Assembly: GCA_021777055.1 (NCBI GenBank)
Contig: JAIQZO010000077.1
Coordinates: 1 to 49,848 of the forward strand
DNA length: 49,848 bases
Direction: 5' to 3'
Source of the DNA: Candidatus Anammoxibacter sp.
GTDB lineage: Bacteria; Planctomycetota; Brocadiia; Brocadiales; Anammoxibacteraceae
The notes under the pieces were generated by a model. It did no database searches, was not told the DNA's origin, and saw only the letters and a list, made by a program, of their open reading frames with translations. Each line of letters opens with the position of its first letter. Position 1 is the first letter of the stretch. Of this stretch, positions 34,646 through 42,753 are shown in pieces. Made by a program: the position numbers and the translations under genes.

Positions 34646-35899
34646 ATGTTTAAAAACTACTATATTCTGTTTTTATTACTAGCAATAGTTTTTGGCATAA
34701 GAGATACTGTATTTGCTGCTGATTCCGAGTTTGTTCTTGATGGCGATACATCAAGCAGTAGTTTTTCAGTGAAAAAGGCAAACAAGGATACTATCGCTCG
34801 ATTTAGCGGAGACGGCAAAGTAGGCATTGGGACGACGAGTCCGACGGAGCCTTTTGAAATTCAAGGACCGGGAAACGCTTTCCAGGATCTGGGCATGGAG
34901 TTTGAGAACACAACTTCCGGTCAGAGATTCGTTATATATAACGACGGGACGAACGGATCGGAATCGTTCAATATAGCCCAACCGACGGAAACCCCTTCCC
35001 TCACCGTCCGGGCAACAGGTAACCCCGGTAACGTCGGCATTGGGACGGCGAGTCCGTCATCTCAATTTCATGTTGCGGGTAGGGGTGGAGCACGAAATGT
35101 GTTTGTTTCTAATACCGGTTCCATTGTCAATAATCCCGCTGAGATTTATTTCCAGAGAAACTTTACGGGGAATCGTGATGACCAAACTAAATCGGCAGCA
35201 GTTGGTATAGACAACACTAGAGATTTTTTCATCTGGGTGAATGGATCAGATAGGCTTAATATAAACTCAACCGGCAACGTCGGCATTGGGACGAAGAGCC
35301 CCACACTGCCTCTTGAGATCCAAGGACCGGGAAACGCTTTTCAAGATCTGGGCATGGAGTTTGAGAACACAACTTCCAGCCAGAGATTCGTAATATACAA
35401 CGACGGGACTGGCGGATCTGAATCGTTCAATATAGCCCAACCGACGGAGGTACCTTCCCTGACAATCAGAGCCACAGGAAACCCTGGCAACGTTGGCATT
35501 GGCACAAACGCTCCAACGGAACGTCTTCATGTTCAAGGCAATATAGTTGCTTCAGGGTCAATTGGCCCTGTCTCATCAAAGGTTTTTAAAAAGGATATCG
35601 AACATGTTTCCACAAAAGAAGCAATTGATACATTAAATGGTTTGAACCCGGTAAAATTTAAATACAAAGAGGATCGTTCAGGAGAAGAACATCTTGGCTT
35701 TATAGCTGAAGACGTCCCTGAGCTAGTGTCCACTCAAAGTCGTAACAATTTGTCCCTTATGGACTTCACTGCGGTTCTTACCAAAGTACTCCAAGAGCAG
35801 CAAAGAATGCTTAAAGAACAGCAAGATTTCATAGAAAAAATGACGAGTAGGATAAAAGTATTAGAATCTACAATAAATAACAGTAATAATACTTTATAA
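34646..35899 (+). CDS. Secreted protein with C-terminal S74 (endosialidase) chaperone domain and internal duplication
   Basis: 417 residues. Signal peptide (to about residue 24), then repeated VGIGTTSPTEPFEIQGPG-type blocks. Residues of about 57-133 and 212-288 are nearly identical, also at DNA level. The C-terminal domain begins near 309 (SSKVFKKDIEHVS), then LNPVKFKYKEDRSGEEHLGFIAEDVPE, as in S74 chaperones of phage tail fibres. These self-cleave after helping a trimer fold, and a coiled coil (LQEQQRMLKEQQDFIEKM) follows. It is likely a trimeric fibre or surface protein. GAG-like sequences are absent; AAAGGAG lies 8 bp before the ATG. Confidence 0.82.
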   Translation: MFKNYYILFLLLAIVFGIRDTVFAADSEFVLDGDTSSSSFSVKKANKDTIARFSGDGKVGIGTTSPTEPFEIQGPGNAFQDLGMEFENTTSGQRFVIYNDGTNGSESFNIAQPTETPSLTVRATGNPGNVGIGTASPSSQFHVAGRGGARNVFVSNTGSIVNNPAEIYFQRNFTGNRDDQTKSAAVGIDNTRDFFIWVNGSDRLNINSTGNVGIGTKSPTLPLEIQGPGNAFQDLGMEFENTTSSQRFVIYNDGTGGSESFNIAQPTEVPSLTIRATGNPGNVGIGTNAPTERLHVQGNIVASGSIGPVSSKVFKKDIEHVSTKEAIDTLNGLNPVKFKYKEDRSGEEHLGFIAEDVPELVSTQSRNNLSLMDFTAVLTKVLQEQQRMLKEQQDFIEKMTSRIKVLESTINNSNNTL

Positions 35900-36030
35900 T
35901 CTGGTCTGAGTTTGATACGCAATAATCAAATCTCTAGATATTTAGATGTTGTTTACTTTGGGAGAAGTTTGGGTAACACGAATAGCTGGAATTAGTTAGA
36001 TTAATAGAATGGTGGAGATGATAAGAGGCT

Positions 36031-36648
36031 TTATAATTGAATTCTTGAGAGGATTTCCCTTTCCAATCTATCCACCTCATTTTCCAACGTTTGAAGCTTT
36101 TCGGAAACTTCATTAACGAACATCTTGTCTTTAATTGATTCAAGATTAACCTTTACATTGTATATAGCAGAATGAGCTGCTGTTCTGGCCATCATTGTGG
36201 CAACTGCACCATCTGTAACGGCACTTTTATTGCCTTTTCTTACCAGCTTACCAGCCAATTGAATAAGATGAAATGTATCATGGGCAATCTCAAGAGGTAC
36301 CAGTGCAGCATGTTTCATAGACTTTTGAAGCTCAATTGACCTTATATCTCTTTCTACTTCGGTTTCCTTTGGCATTTTATAGGCAACCATTACACCATTA
36401 TAGGCCTCTGAATCTTTATCCACATATTCAACAAGTTTTTCCCTATATTTTTGGGTTTCCAGAGCAATCTCTTTCATTTCATCATCTAACTCTTCATAAC
36501 CCCTTTTACCAATGGTGAGGTTTGATACCATCTCAGAGAGAGCAGCTGATAATGCCCCTGCAAGGGCAGCAACGCTCCCTCCACCTGGAACAGGATTCCG
36601 AGAAACGACCTCTCTTAAAAATTCTTTTATTGTCAGGTCAGCAAACAA
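36031..36648 (-). CDS. fchA: Formimidoyltetrahydrofolate cyclodeaminase
   Basis: 205 residues. It cyclises 5-formimino-THF to 5,10-methenyl-THF with release of ammonia, after FtcD. The N-terminus EFLREVVSRNPVPGGGSVAA (residues 9-28) is the family signature. A helical bundle follows, with AHSAIYNVKVNLESIKD near 160. The start codon overlaps the hutI end by 16 bp, so it is in the same operon. The gene is the last of the hut cluster here. Confidence 0.9.
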   Translation of the reverse strand: MFADLTIKEFLREVVSRNPVPGGGSVAALAGALSAALSEMVSNLTIGKRGYEELDDEMKEIALETQKYREKLVEYVDKDSEAYNGVMVAYKMPKETEVERDIRSIELQKSMKHAALVPLEIAHDTFHLIQLAGKLVRKGNKSAVTDGAVATMMARTAAHSAIYNVKVNLESIKDKMFVNEVSEKLQTLENEVDRLEREILSRIQL

Positions 36649-37916
36649 TTACTTATTCCTCCTTTTCTTTTGTCATAAATTACTTTTCCACCTTTGATCA
36701 CTCTCTCTACGATGCTCACCCCAATGTGATAGGGCAGATATTGATATGATGGGAACTCCAGGATAATAATATCGCCCTTTTTTCCAACATCAATACTACC
36801 GATTATATCCGCACGGTCAATGGCCGCGGCACTGTTAATAGTAAGTGATGTAATAATCTCCTCAGTGGTCATATTCATGTGGAGTGCGGCTAAGGCAATA
36901 ATCAAAGGAATGGATTCAGTAAAACAACTCCCGGGGTTCATGTCGGTTGCAAGAGCCACCGCACAATTATTATCAATCATATACCGTGCCCTTGCGTATG
37001 ATCCTTTCAGGCCGAAAGCTGTTCCAGGTAAAAGTGTTGGAATTACTCCTACCTTTGCCATAGACCTTATTCCCATATCTGAGGCTTGAAGCAGATGATC
37101 CGCAGATAGAGCACCTAATTCAACCGCCAGTTCAGCACCACCAATCTGTACAATCTCATCAGCATGAAATTTTAACTTGAATCCCATATCTTTAGCTCTG
37201 TTTAAAAAATATCTACTATGTTCAATTGAAAATACATTCTCTTCACAAAATATGTCACTAAATTCCGCTAAATCCCTTTCCAGAACCTCAGGCATAACAT
37301 CATTGATCAAGTAATCAATAAATATCTCTTCCTTCCCCTTGTATTCCCCTGGAACAGCATGGGGTCCGAGAAAAGTCTTTACCACATCAAGGGGATGCTT
37401 TTCATCTATCTCTTTCATAGCTTCCAGTTGTTTTATTTCCGTATCATGATCCAGTCCATAACCACTTTTCCCTTCAACTGTAGTGACACCAAATGATGCC
37501 ATGGAGTCTAATCTTGCTAAACCTGTAGAAACAAGAGACTCTTTTGCTGCCGCCTTTGTCGCCCTCACTGTACTAAGTATTCCACCGCCCCTATTCATGA
37601 TATCCATATAGCTATCACCACGAAGTCTCCAGGAAAACTCTTCCTCTCTATATCCTCCAAATACAAAATGCGTGTGCGGATCCACAAATCCTGGAAGTAC
37701 AGCCTTTCCTCCTGCATCGATAACATCAAAACCAGTTGTATCCAGATTATCAAGTATCAGTGATGATTCTCCCACGGATTTGATCAAACCATCCTCTATG
37801 ATTAAGGCTCCATTTTCAACAATATGGAGATCAGACATCTCCTTTCCCTGTTTAGCCCTGAACCCGCTACAGGTCACCAATTGAGATGCATTCTTAATGA
37901 TTAGATTGTTGTTCAT
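36633..37916 (-). CDS. hutI: Imidazolonepropionase
   Basis: 427 residues. It hydrolyses 4-imidazolone-5-propionate to N-formimino-L-glutamate. Metal-site motifs of the amidohydrolase family are present: DPHTHFVFGGYR (residues about 78-89), KFHADEIVQIGGAEL (about 253), a catalytic ATDMNPGSCFTES (about 324) and a C-terminal DVGKKGDIIIL. It is cytosolic and ends in the fchA start. ftcD lies 8 bp upstream. Confidence 0.95.
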   Translation of the reverse strand: MNNNLIIKNASQLVTCSGFRAKQGKEMSDLHIVENGALIIEDGLIKSVGESSLILDNLDTTGFDVIDAGGKAVLPGFVDPHTHFVFGGYREEEFSWRLRGDSYMDIMNRGGGILSTVRATKAAAKESLVSTGLARLDSMASFGVTTVEGKSGYGLDHDTEIKQLEAMKEIDEKHPLDVVKTFLGPHAVPGEYKGKEEIFIDYLINDVMPEVLERDLAEFSDIFCEENVFSIEHSRYFLNRAKDMGFKLKFHADEIVQIGGAELAVELGALSADHLLQASDMGIRSMAKVGVIPTLLPGTAFGLKGSYARARYMIDNNCAVALATDMNPGSCFTESIPLIIALAALHMNMTTEEIITSLTINSAAAIDRADIIGSIDVGKKGDIIILEFPSYQYLPYHIGVSIVERVIKGGKVIYDKRKGGISNCLLT

Positions 37917-37924
37917 CTATAAAC

Positions 37925-38821
37925 TCACTCCATAATCCTGGATTCCAGAACCTGTTCCAATGAAAACCCTTCTACTCCTAAATAATTTACCGCTGTATCT
38001 ATCATCGCTTCCATGGGTACCAAACCAATAATCTCGCTGCCTACTATATTAACGCCACATCTCTTGGCCTCCACCTTTATGCGTTCAAACACCATTGAAA
38101 GAGCAGTCTTTGTATAATCTGTCATATTCATGGATACCTGTACCAGCCCCCTATCTTTCAATTCTACTCCAATGGCTTTGCAATATGGCAGTCCACCACA
38201 GCTGAATCTGACACTCTTTGCAATACGATTAGCGATTGCAAAATCATTAGTGCTCAAATTAACATTAAAAGCAATAAGTGGCATCCTTGCACCAATAGCA
38301 GTAATTCCCGCAGTGGGATGGATTTTATCAGGGCCAAAATCAGGCTTCCATTCAGGGGTTTTTAATTTTTCAGGCATGCCTTCAAATTGTCCTTTTCTAA
38401 CAGATGCAAGATTTTTCCTCTCAGGGCTTGTAGCAGACTCCTCGTACAAAAAAATTGGCAGACTATATTTTTTTGCAGCATTTCGGGCAACTTCCTTTGA
38501 CAATTCAATAGCATCAGACATCTCTACATTTCGAATAGGTACAAATGGCACGACATCAATGGCCCCCATTCGCGGATGTTGTCCCTCATGGGTCCTCATA
38601 TCGATTAAGCCGATAGCCACCCCCATTGCATCAAGCACGGCATCAACAATGGCGCCCGGTTCTCCAACAACTGTAACTACCAACCGATTATGATCCTCAT
38701 CCCTTTGATAATCCAGCAGTTTAACACCCTCTTTTCCACGAAATGGATCAATTATCTTTTCTATCTTACCAAGGTCTCTTCCTTCACTGAAGTTGGGTAC
38801 GCATTCTATTATTTTGTCCAT
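37925..38821 (-). CDS. ftcD: Glutamate formimidoyltransferase (ftcD N-domain type)
   Basis: About 298 residues from the ATG at 38821 (frame open to 38842; GAGAAAAT lies nearer this start). It transfers the formimino group of formiminoglutamate to tetrahydrofolate. IIECVPNFSEGRD opens the protein. DEDHNRLVVTVVGEP and GQHPRMGAIDVVPFVP (about 76-91) are catalytic and folate-binding segments. The cyclodeaminase domain that is fused in animals is the separate fchA gene here. Confidence 0.93.
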   Translation of the reverse strand: MDKIIECVPNFSEGRDLGKIEKIIDPFRGKEGVKLLDYQRDEDHNRLVVTVVGEPGAIVDAVLDAMGVAIGLIDMRTHEGQHPRMGAIDVVPFVPIRNVEMSDAIELSKEVARNAAKKYSLPIFLYEESATSPERKNLASVRKGQFEGMPEKLKTPEWKPDFGPDKIHPTAGITAIGARMPLIAFNVNLSTNDFAIANRIAKSVRFSCGGLPYCKAIGVELKDRGLVQVSMNMTDYTKTALSMVFERIKVEAKRCGVNIVGSEIIGLVPMEAMIDTAVNYLGVEGFSLEQVLESRIME

Positions 38822-38907
38822 TATTATTTTCTCAAAATCCAATGTAGCGACAATATCATCCAGTTAGTTGTTTGCTTAACACATACGAGTGTTAACATTA
38901 AGTGCCT

Positions 38908-38970
38908 AAAATGCCTAAAATGCCTAAAATGCCTAAAATGCCTAAAATGCCTAAAATGCCTAAAATGAGC
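38908..38970. repeat. Tandem array of a 9-bp unit (TGCCTAAAA x about 7)
   Basis: Perfect copies of TGCCTAAAA run from about 38909, with a leading GTGCCTAAAA. A similar but imperfect sequence in the opposite sense lies at 28712-28748. Array length probably varies between strains. It lies between hutU and ftcD and may affect the transcript that crosses it. Confidence 0.9.
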
Positions 38971-38989
38971 TAATATTATAGAAAAACAA

Positions 38990-39110
38990 TACTACTCATT
39001 ATTCATTATTCACTATTCACTATTCACTATTCACTATTCACTTTTCACTATTCACTTTTCACTATTCACTATTCACTTTTCACTATTCACTTTCCACTTT
39101 TCACTTTGAT
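38990..39110. repeat. Array of TTCACTAT/TTCACTTTTC units running into hutU
   Basis: From about 38997 to 39107 units of ATTCACTATTCAC and TTTTCACTATTCAC alternate. The array reaches past the hutU stop codon, so that the last residues (SEKWKVNSEK) of hutU are encoded by the repeat. The non-coding part may reduce readthrough to the downstream hut genes. Confidence 0.85.
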
Positions 39111-41127
39111 CCACCAACTCCTCAATAAATCCCTCCTCCGCAACATATGGTAAAGTGACATGATCCATTCCTTTTCTTTCATCATTATATCTTATAACAG
39201 TCTCAACCGAATTTTCATTTCTTGCCCAAGCCCTTCTAGCCACACCACCCATTACATCCCAGGGTATTGCGCTACTTATTATTTGATCTACTCTCTCACT
39301 TCCATCCAATACCAGACCAAAACCACAATCTATTGCCTTACCTATTCCCACACCACCTCCATTATGAATGGCAACAAGGCTCATACCCCTTGCAGCATCC
39401 CCGGCAAAACACTGCACGGCCATATCAGCCATAATATTGCTTCCATCTTTAATATTAGCAGTTTCACGAAATGGAGAATCCGCTCCCCCGGTATCATGAT
39501 GATCCCTACCTATCATTACAGGGCCAATTTCTCCACAGCGAACCATCTCATTAAATTTAAGTGCAATATTCATCCTACCCATTGCATCTTGATACAGTAT
39601 CCTTGCTTGAGTTCCAACAACCAATTCATTTTTCATTGCATCTTTAATCCAGACATAATTGTCACGATCCTGAAATCTTCTATCCGGATTAATACAATCC
39701 ATAGCAGCCCTATCAGTTTTCAGCAAATCATTTCTGTCCCCACTTAGACAAACCCATCGAAAAGGTCCATATCCATAATCAAAAAGCACAGGTCCCATAA
39801 TATCCTCCACATAAGAAGGAAAGACAAAACCATCAATGGGATCTTTACCATTCTTACAAATCTCTTTGACGCCCGCATCATATATGGCCTTCATAAAACT
39901 ATTTCCGTAATCAAAGAAGTAGATCCCCTCATCCACAAGGGCCTTAATCAGTTCATAATGCCGTTGAAGTGTTTTATTTACAAGAGTTCTGAATTTTTTA
40001 TTATCCTTGATAATTAGTTCAGTACGTGCCTCAAAGGTTAAACCCTGGGGGCAATAACCTCCGTCATAAGCTGCATGGCAGGATGTCTGGTCAGATAATA
40101 AATCTATCTTAACTTTATTGTTAACCGCATATTCCAATAGATCCACAATGTTCCCATAAAAGGCAATTGCAAGGCTCTCCTCTTTTTCCATATATTCAGC
40201 AGCCAGGTTAAAAGCATCTTCAGGATTATCAACAACCCTGCCAATCCACCCCTGTTCATGTCTTGTTTTGATCCTTGAATGATCAACTTCAGCTATAATC
40301 CCAACCCCATTTGCTATGGAAACGGCCTTTCCTTGTGCCCCACTCATACCACCCAGCCCGGATGAGACAAAAAGGTGACCAGATAGATCCTTATCCGCAG
40401 GGATTCCAAGGATGGATCTTCCGGCATTAAGTATTGTGCTATAGGTCCCATGTACAATTCCCTGGGGTCCTATATACATCCAGCCACCGGCGGTCATCTG
40501 CCCATAATTAGCAACACCCAATGCCGTCGCCCTATGCCAATTTGCCTGATCATCAAATATTCCCACCATCATAGCATTGGTAATAATAACCCTTGGAGCC
40601 TCTTTTGGCGCTCTAAACAGTCCCAGAGGATGTCCCGATTCCACAACTAGCGTCTGTTCCTGAGTAATATTCTCCAGATACTTTTTTATTAACCTATATT
40701 GCATCCAATTCTGACACACCTGCCCTGTCTCTCCATAGGTTACTAATTCATAAGGATAGAGCCCCACATCAAAATCAAGATTGTTATCGATCATTACTTG
40801 AAACGCCTTGCCCTCTATACATTTTCCCGTATATTTATCTATAGGTTTGCCCTCTAATTTTCCTTGAGGACGAAACCGATAGCCATAGATACGACCTCGT
40901 GTCAAAAGTTCATCCAAAAACTCAGGCGCAATCTCTTCATGCCATTTCTCAGGAATATATCTAAGGGCATTCTTTAATGCAAGAACTGTCTCTTCTTTGT
41001 TTAAACCAAAATCTCTCATCGGAGCACGCCTGATTCCTTCAACAAAACTTGGCATTGGAGGTAACTCATGAAAGATGCTATCCAACTTGATACTCATTGC
41101 ATTTGATATTTCTTGATTGGTATACAT
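39073..41127 (-). CDS. hutU: Urocanate hydratase (long form)
   Basis: About 684 residues from the ATG at 41127; a TTG 24 bp further upstream lies in a repeat. It converts urocanate to 4-imidazolone-5-propionate using tightly bound NAD. SFVEGIRRAPMRDFGLNKEE, QMTAGGWMYIGPQGIVHGT (near 190), GGMSGAQGKA (near 226), FDYGYGPFRWVCLSGD (near 450) and a C-terminal GGVGIGKAIDCG are all intact. It is longer than the about 550-residue enteric enzymes and fits the about 670-680-residue form. It heads the minus-strand hut cluster, separated from ftcD by about 230 bp of tandem repeats. Confidence 0.95.
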   Translation of the reverse strand: MYTNQEISNAMSIKLDSIFHELPPMPSFVEGIRRAPMRDFGLNKEETVLALKNALRYIPEKWHEEIAPEFLDELLTRGRIYGYRFRPQGKLEGKPIDKYTGKCIEGKAFQVMIDNNLDFDVGLYPYELVTYGETGQVCQNWMQYRLIKKYLENITQEQTLVVESGHPLGLFRAPKEAPRVIITNAMMVGIFDDQANWHRATALGVANYGQMTAGGWMYIGPQGIVHGTYSTILNAGRSILGIPADKDLSGHLFVSSGLGGMSGAQGKAVSIANGVGIIAEVDHSRIKTRHEQGWIGRVVDNPEDAFNLAAEYMEKEESLAIAFYGNIVDLLEYAVNNKVKIDLLSDQTSCHAAYDGGYCPQGLTFEARTELIIKDNKKFRTLVNKTLQRHYELIKALVDEGIYFFDYGNSFMKAIYDAGVKEICKNGKDPIDGFVFPSYVEDIMGPVLFDYGYGPFRWVCLSGDRNDLLKTDRAAMDCINPDRRFQDRDNYVWIKDAMKNELVVGTQARILYQDAMGRMNIALKFNEMVRCGEIGPVMIGRDHHDTGGADSPFRETANIKDGSNIMADMAVQCFAGDAARGMSLVAIHNGGGVGIGKAIDCGFGLVLDGSERVDQIISSAIPWDVMGGVARRAWARNENSVETVIRYNDERKGMDHVTLPYVAEEGFIEELVDQSEKWKVNSEK

Positions 41128-41132
41128 ATTTA

Positions 41133-41155
41133 TATTGCGGCAAAGCCGCAATGAA
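41133..41155. repeat. Family A end motif upstream of hutU
   Basis: ATTGCGGCAAAGCCGCAATG is a perfect palindrome with the family A GCGGCAAAGCCGC core, ending 10 bp before the hutU start codon. The remaining element body is not seen. It could act as a hairpin in the hutU leader. Confidence 0.65.
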
Positions 41156-41259
41156 ATTCTAAATTATGGATTTTGAATTTTAAATTATTATCTTTGTCGG
41201 CCATTCTATTTAGAAATGAAAACTCCAGATCTAAATAAAGCAATGATCTTTATTAAATT

Positions 41260-41790
41260 AGCGACTTATCCCTAGTTTAATATTATACCTTCTTTATCAT
41301 ATAAAGGAAAATCACGGTACTTACTTATATCATCACTAAATCAGGTTTTCCAATAGCTTCTATTTTTACTCGATTTACGATATCCAAACAAATCATCAAT
41401 CCAGACGATGAAGTGAGCAAATCTTAAAATCATCTGAACTTATAATAGTCTTCCATTATCAGTTGTAAGTGTGAAAGACAAAAAAATTTTTAAGAATTAT
41501 TAGTAAAAATTGATCCTAAAACAACAGGCCGAACCAAAAATTGTACCTGAGAGGTAAGTATGCTTCGTGTTGCATGTTATGAAATTTGCACGATTGCAAT
41601 TGTTAATCTCACAACATTGTCTTGTAGTGAAACCCATTACAACCTTGTAATGCGATACCTTACAAATAAAGCTGCAGACTATTTTACTCTTGTTGACAAG
41701 TAGCAATGGTTATGATATATGTTTTATATTGTTAGGTATGAATTAAGTTGATTCGGGTTTACAGTTCTATACTCAAATGGATCAGAAATT
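41260..41790 (+). repeat. Duplicated non-coding block, copy 1 (with tandem 23-bp palindromes and a promoter)
   Basis: Similar to 45040-45625 along most of its length. It contains two adjoining 23-bp units of the form CTTGTAATG...CCTTACAA (41620-41642 and 41643-41665). A sigma70-like promoter (TTGACA at 41693-41698, 17-bp spacer, TATATG at 41716-41721) and a GTTAGGT box (41731-41737) follow. No long ORF is seen. The rest, to 41947, is A+T-rich, with a hairpin around TGTTTAAG and CTTTAAACA (41832-41880). Confidence 0.7.
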
Positions 41791-41947
41791 CGACATTTGG
41801 TGATTTCGGTTTTGGTTAGATTTGGATGTTATGTTTAAGTAGTTCCGCAAGAGTAGCCTTCGCGACTGAAACTTTAAACATGGATAAATTTATTCTAAAA
41901 AATTGATAAAAATAGAAAAGTACAGACCTTGATATTGTTCTATATAG

Positions 41948-42076
41948 CACTAAGGATTTTATCCGTAGTTGAGTACAAACAATTATCACTACACTATCAC
42001 AATAAACAATTTCTTAAGGTGCAGTGTTTACTTTTTCTTGTATACTCAAGTACGGATAAAATCCTTAGTGTTAGGT
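41948..42076 (-). repeat. Palindromic ~125-bp repeat, copy 2 (inverted)
   Basis: CACTAAGGATTTTATCCGTA at 41948 is mirrored by TACGGATAAAATCCTTAGTG ending at 42070, a perfect 20-bp terminal inverted repeat. Internally it is the inverse of copies 1 and 3. GTTAGGT (42070-42076) follows and a plus-strand gene remnant begins 47 bp later. Confidence 0.82.
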
Positions 42077-42123
42077 CCTCAACTGGTGATGGCGCATCAA
42101 CTAAATTGTATATGAAAGGTTAA

Positions 42124-42543
42124 ATGTTGGCATTCCAGAGTTTGTTAGATATCTCTAAGGATAATAAAGTAGATATTGTTCTTTCGGTTATGCGTTCGGT
42201 GAGGGGACAAATTGGGGAGTGGCATAGCCGTTTCTATACCGTAGCGAGTTGGTCAATTGCAATCATGCTGTGAGCTGTTACGTATTGGTTTAAGAATTGA
42301 AATGTTGATAATAGAAGTTTCATTTCCATAGGGGTGTTTCTGTTTGCGGTTATGGGCCAAATTTATCTTTATTTTTCACAGGATGCCATTAAGAAAAGCG
42401 GTGCTGTCCTTGTGAAATGTGAGGCAGCTCTCCAGCTCAGAGAAAATAACGCCTATCTCCATGAATGCAAGTTTTTCGAAACGCCCCCAACCGGTGAGTG
42501 GGTGCGCCGGTGGAAATTAAAGCATTACGGTTGTTTCACGTAG
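42124..42543 (+). pseudogene. Decayed membrane-protein gene with two in-frame TGA codons
   Basis: One frame runs from ATG at 42124 to TAG at 42543, broken only by TGA at 42271-42273 and 42298-42300. Both TGAs fall where tryptophan would suit: AIML-stop-AVTYWFKN-stop-NVDNRSF. Other genes in this window use TGA as a stop, so this is decay (TGG to TGA), not recoding. The product would have two hydrophobic segments and a hydrophilic C-terminus (LRENNAYLHECKFFETPPTG). No family recognised. Confidence 0.55.
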
Positions 42544-42753
42544 TTGTAGGAGTAGTTTCAACAATGGCAATTATAATTATGGATCGTACCTTGTAATGAT
42601 TTAAAGGTTATAAACGTAAAACGGCCTAACACACGCCCTGAGGTAGACAGTCAAGTACCTACTGATTAAATGCTGGCATTAATTAAATAAGGGAGAACCC
42701 TTGTCTTTGAGTAGACAATTTGGACAATTTGTAGACTATTTATGGACTATTTA
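42544..42753. other. Possible half attC and IS1182 left flank
   Basis: GCCTAAC (42624-42630), followed by ACACGCCCTGAGG, is like the R''/L'' half of an attC. The matching right half is not found before the IS1182-type element, whose insertion may have removed it. From 42705 a series of GTAGAC / GGACAATTT / GGACTATTT units leads into the element end. No gene. Confidence 0.3.

Noticed and set aside
38690..38968. Open frame with repeated CLK residues
   Set aside because: It is the translation of the 9-bp tandem array plus the reverse of ftcD, not a gene.
38908..39110. Possible CRISPR array
   Set aside because: Units are only 9-14 bp and contiguous with no spacers, so these are simple tandem repeats.
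39160..39747. Plus-strand 195-codon frame in hutU
   Set aside because: Shadow of hutU on the opposite strand, with low-complexity Ser/His/Ile composition.
41693..41737. attI site of an integron
   Set aside because: GTTAGGT follows a promoter in both duplicated blocks, but no intI gene is near and no cassette is joined at that point, so the name is not justified.
42124..42543. Selenocysteine or Trp recoding of TGA
   Set aside because: Other genes in the window end in TGA and I see no stem-loop of the usual kind after either TGA. Decay is simpler.
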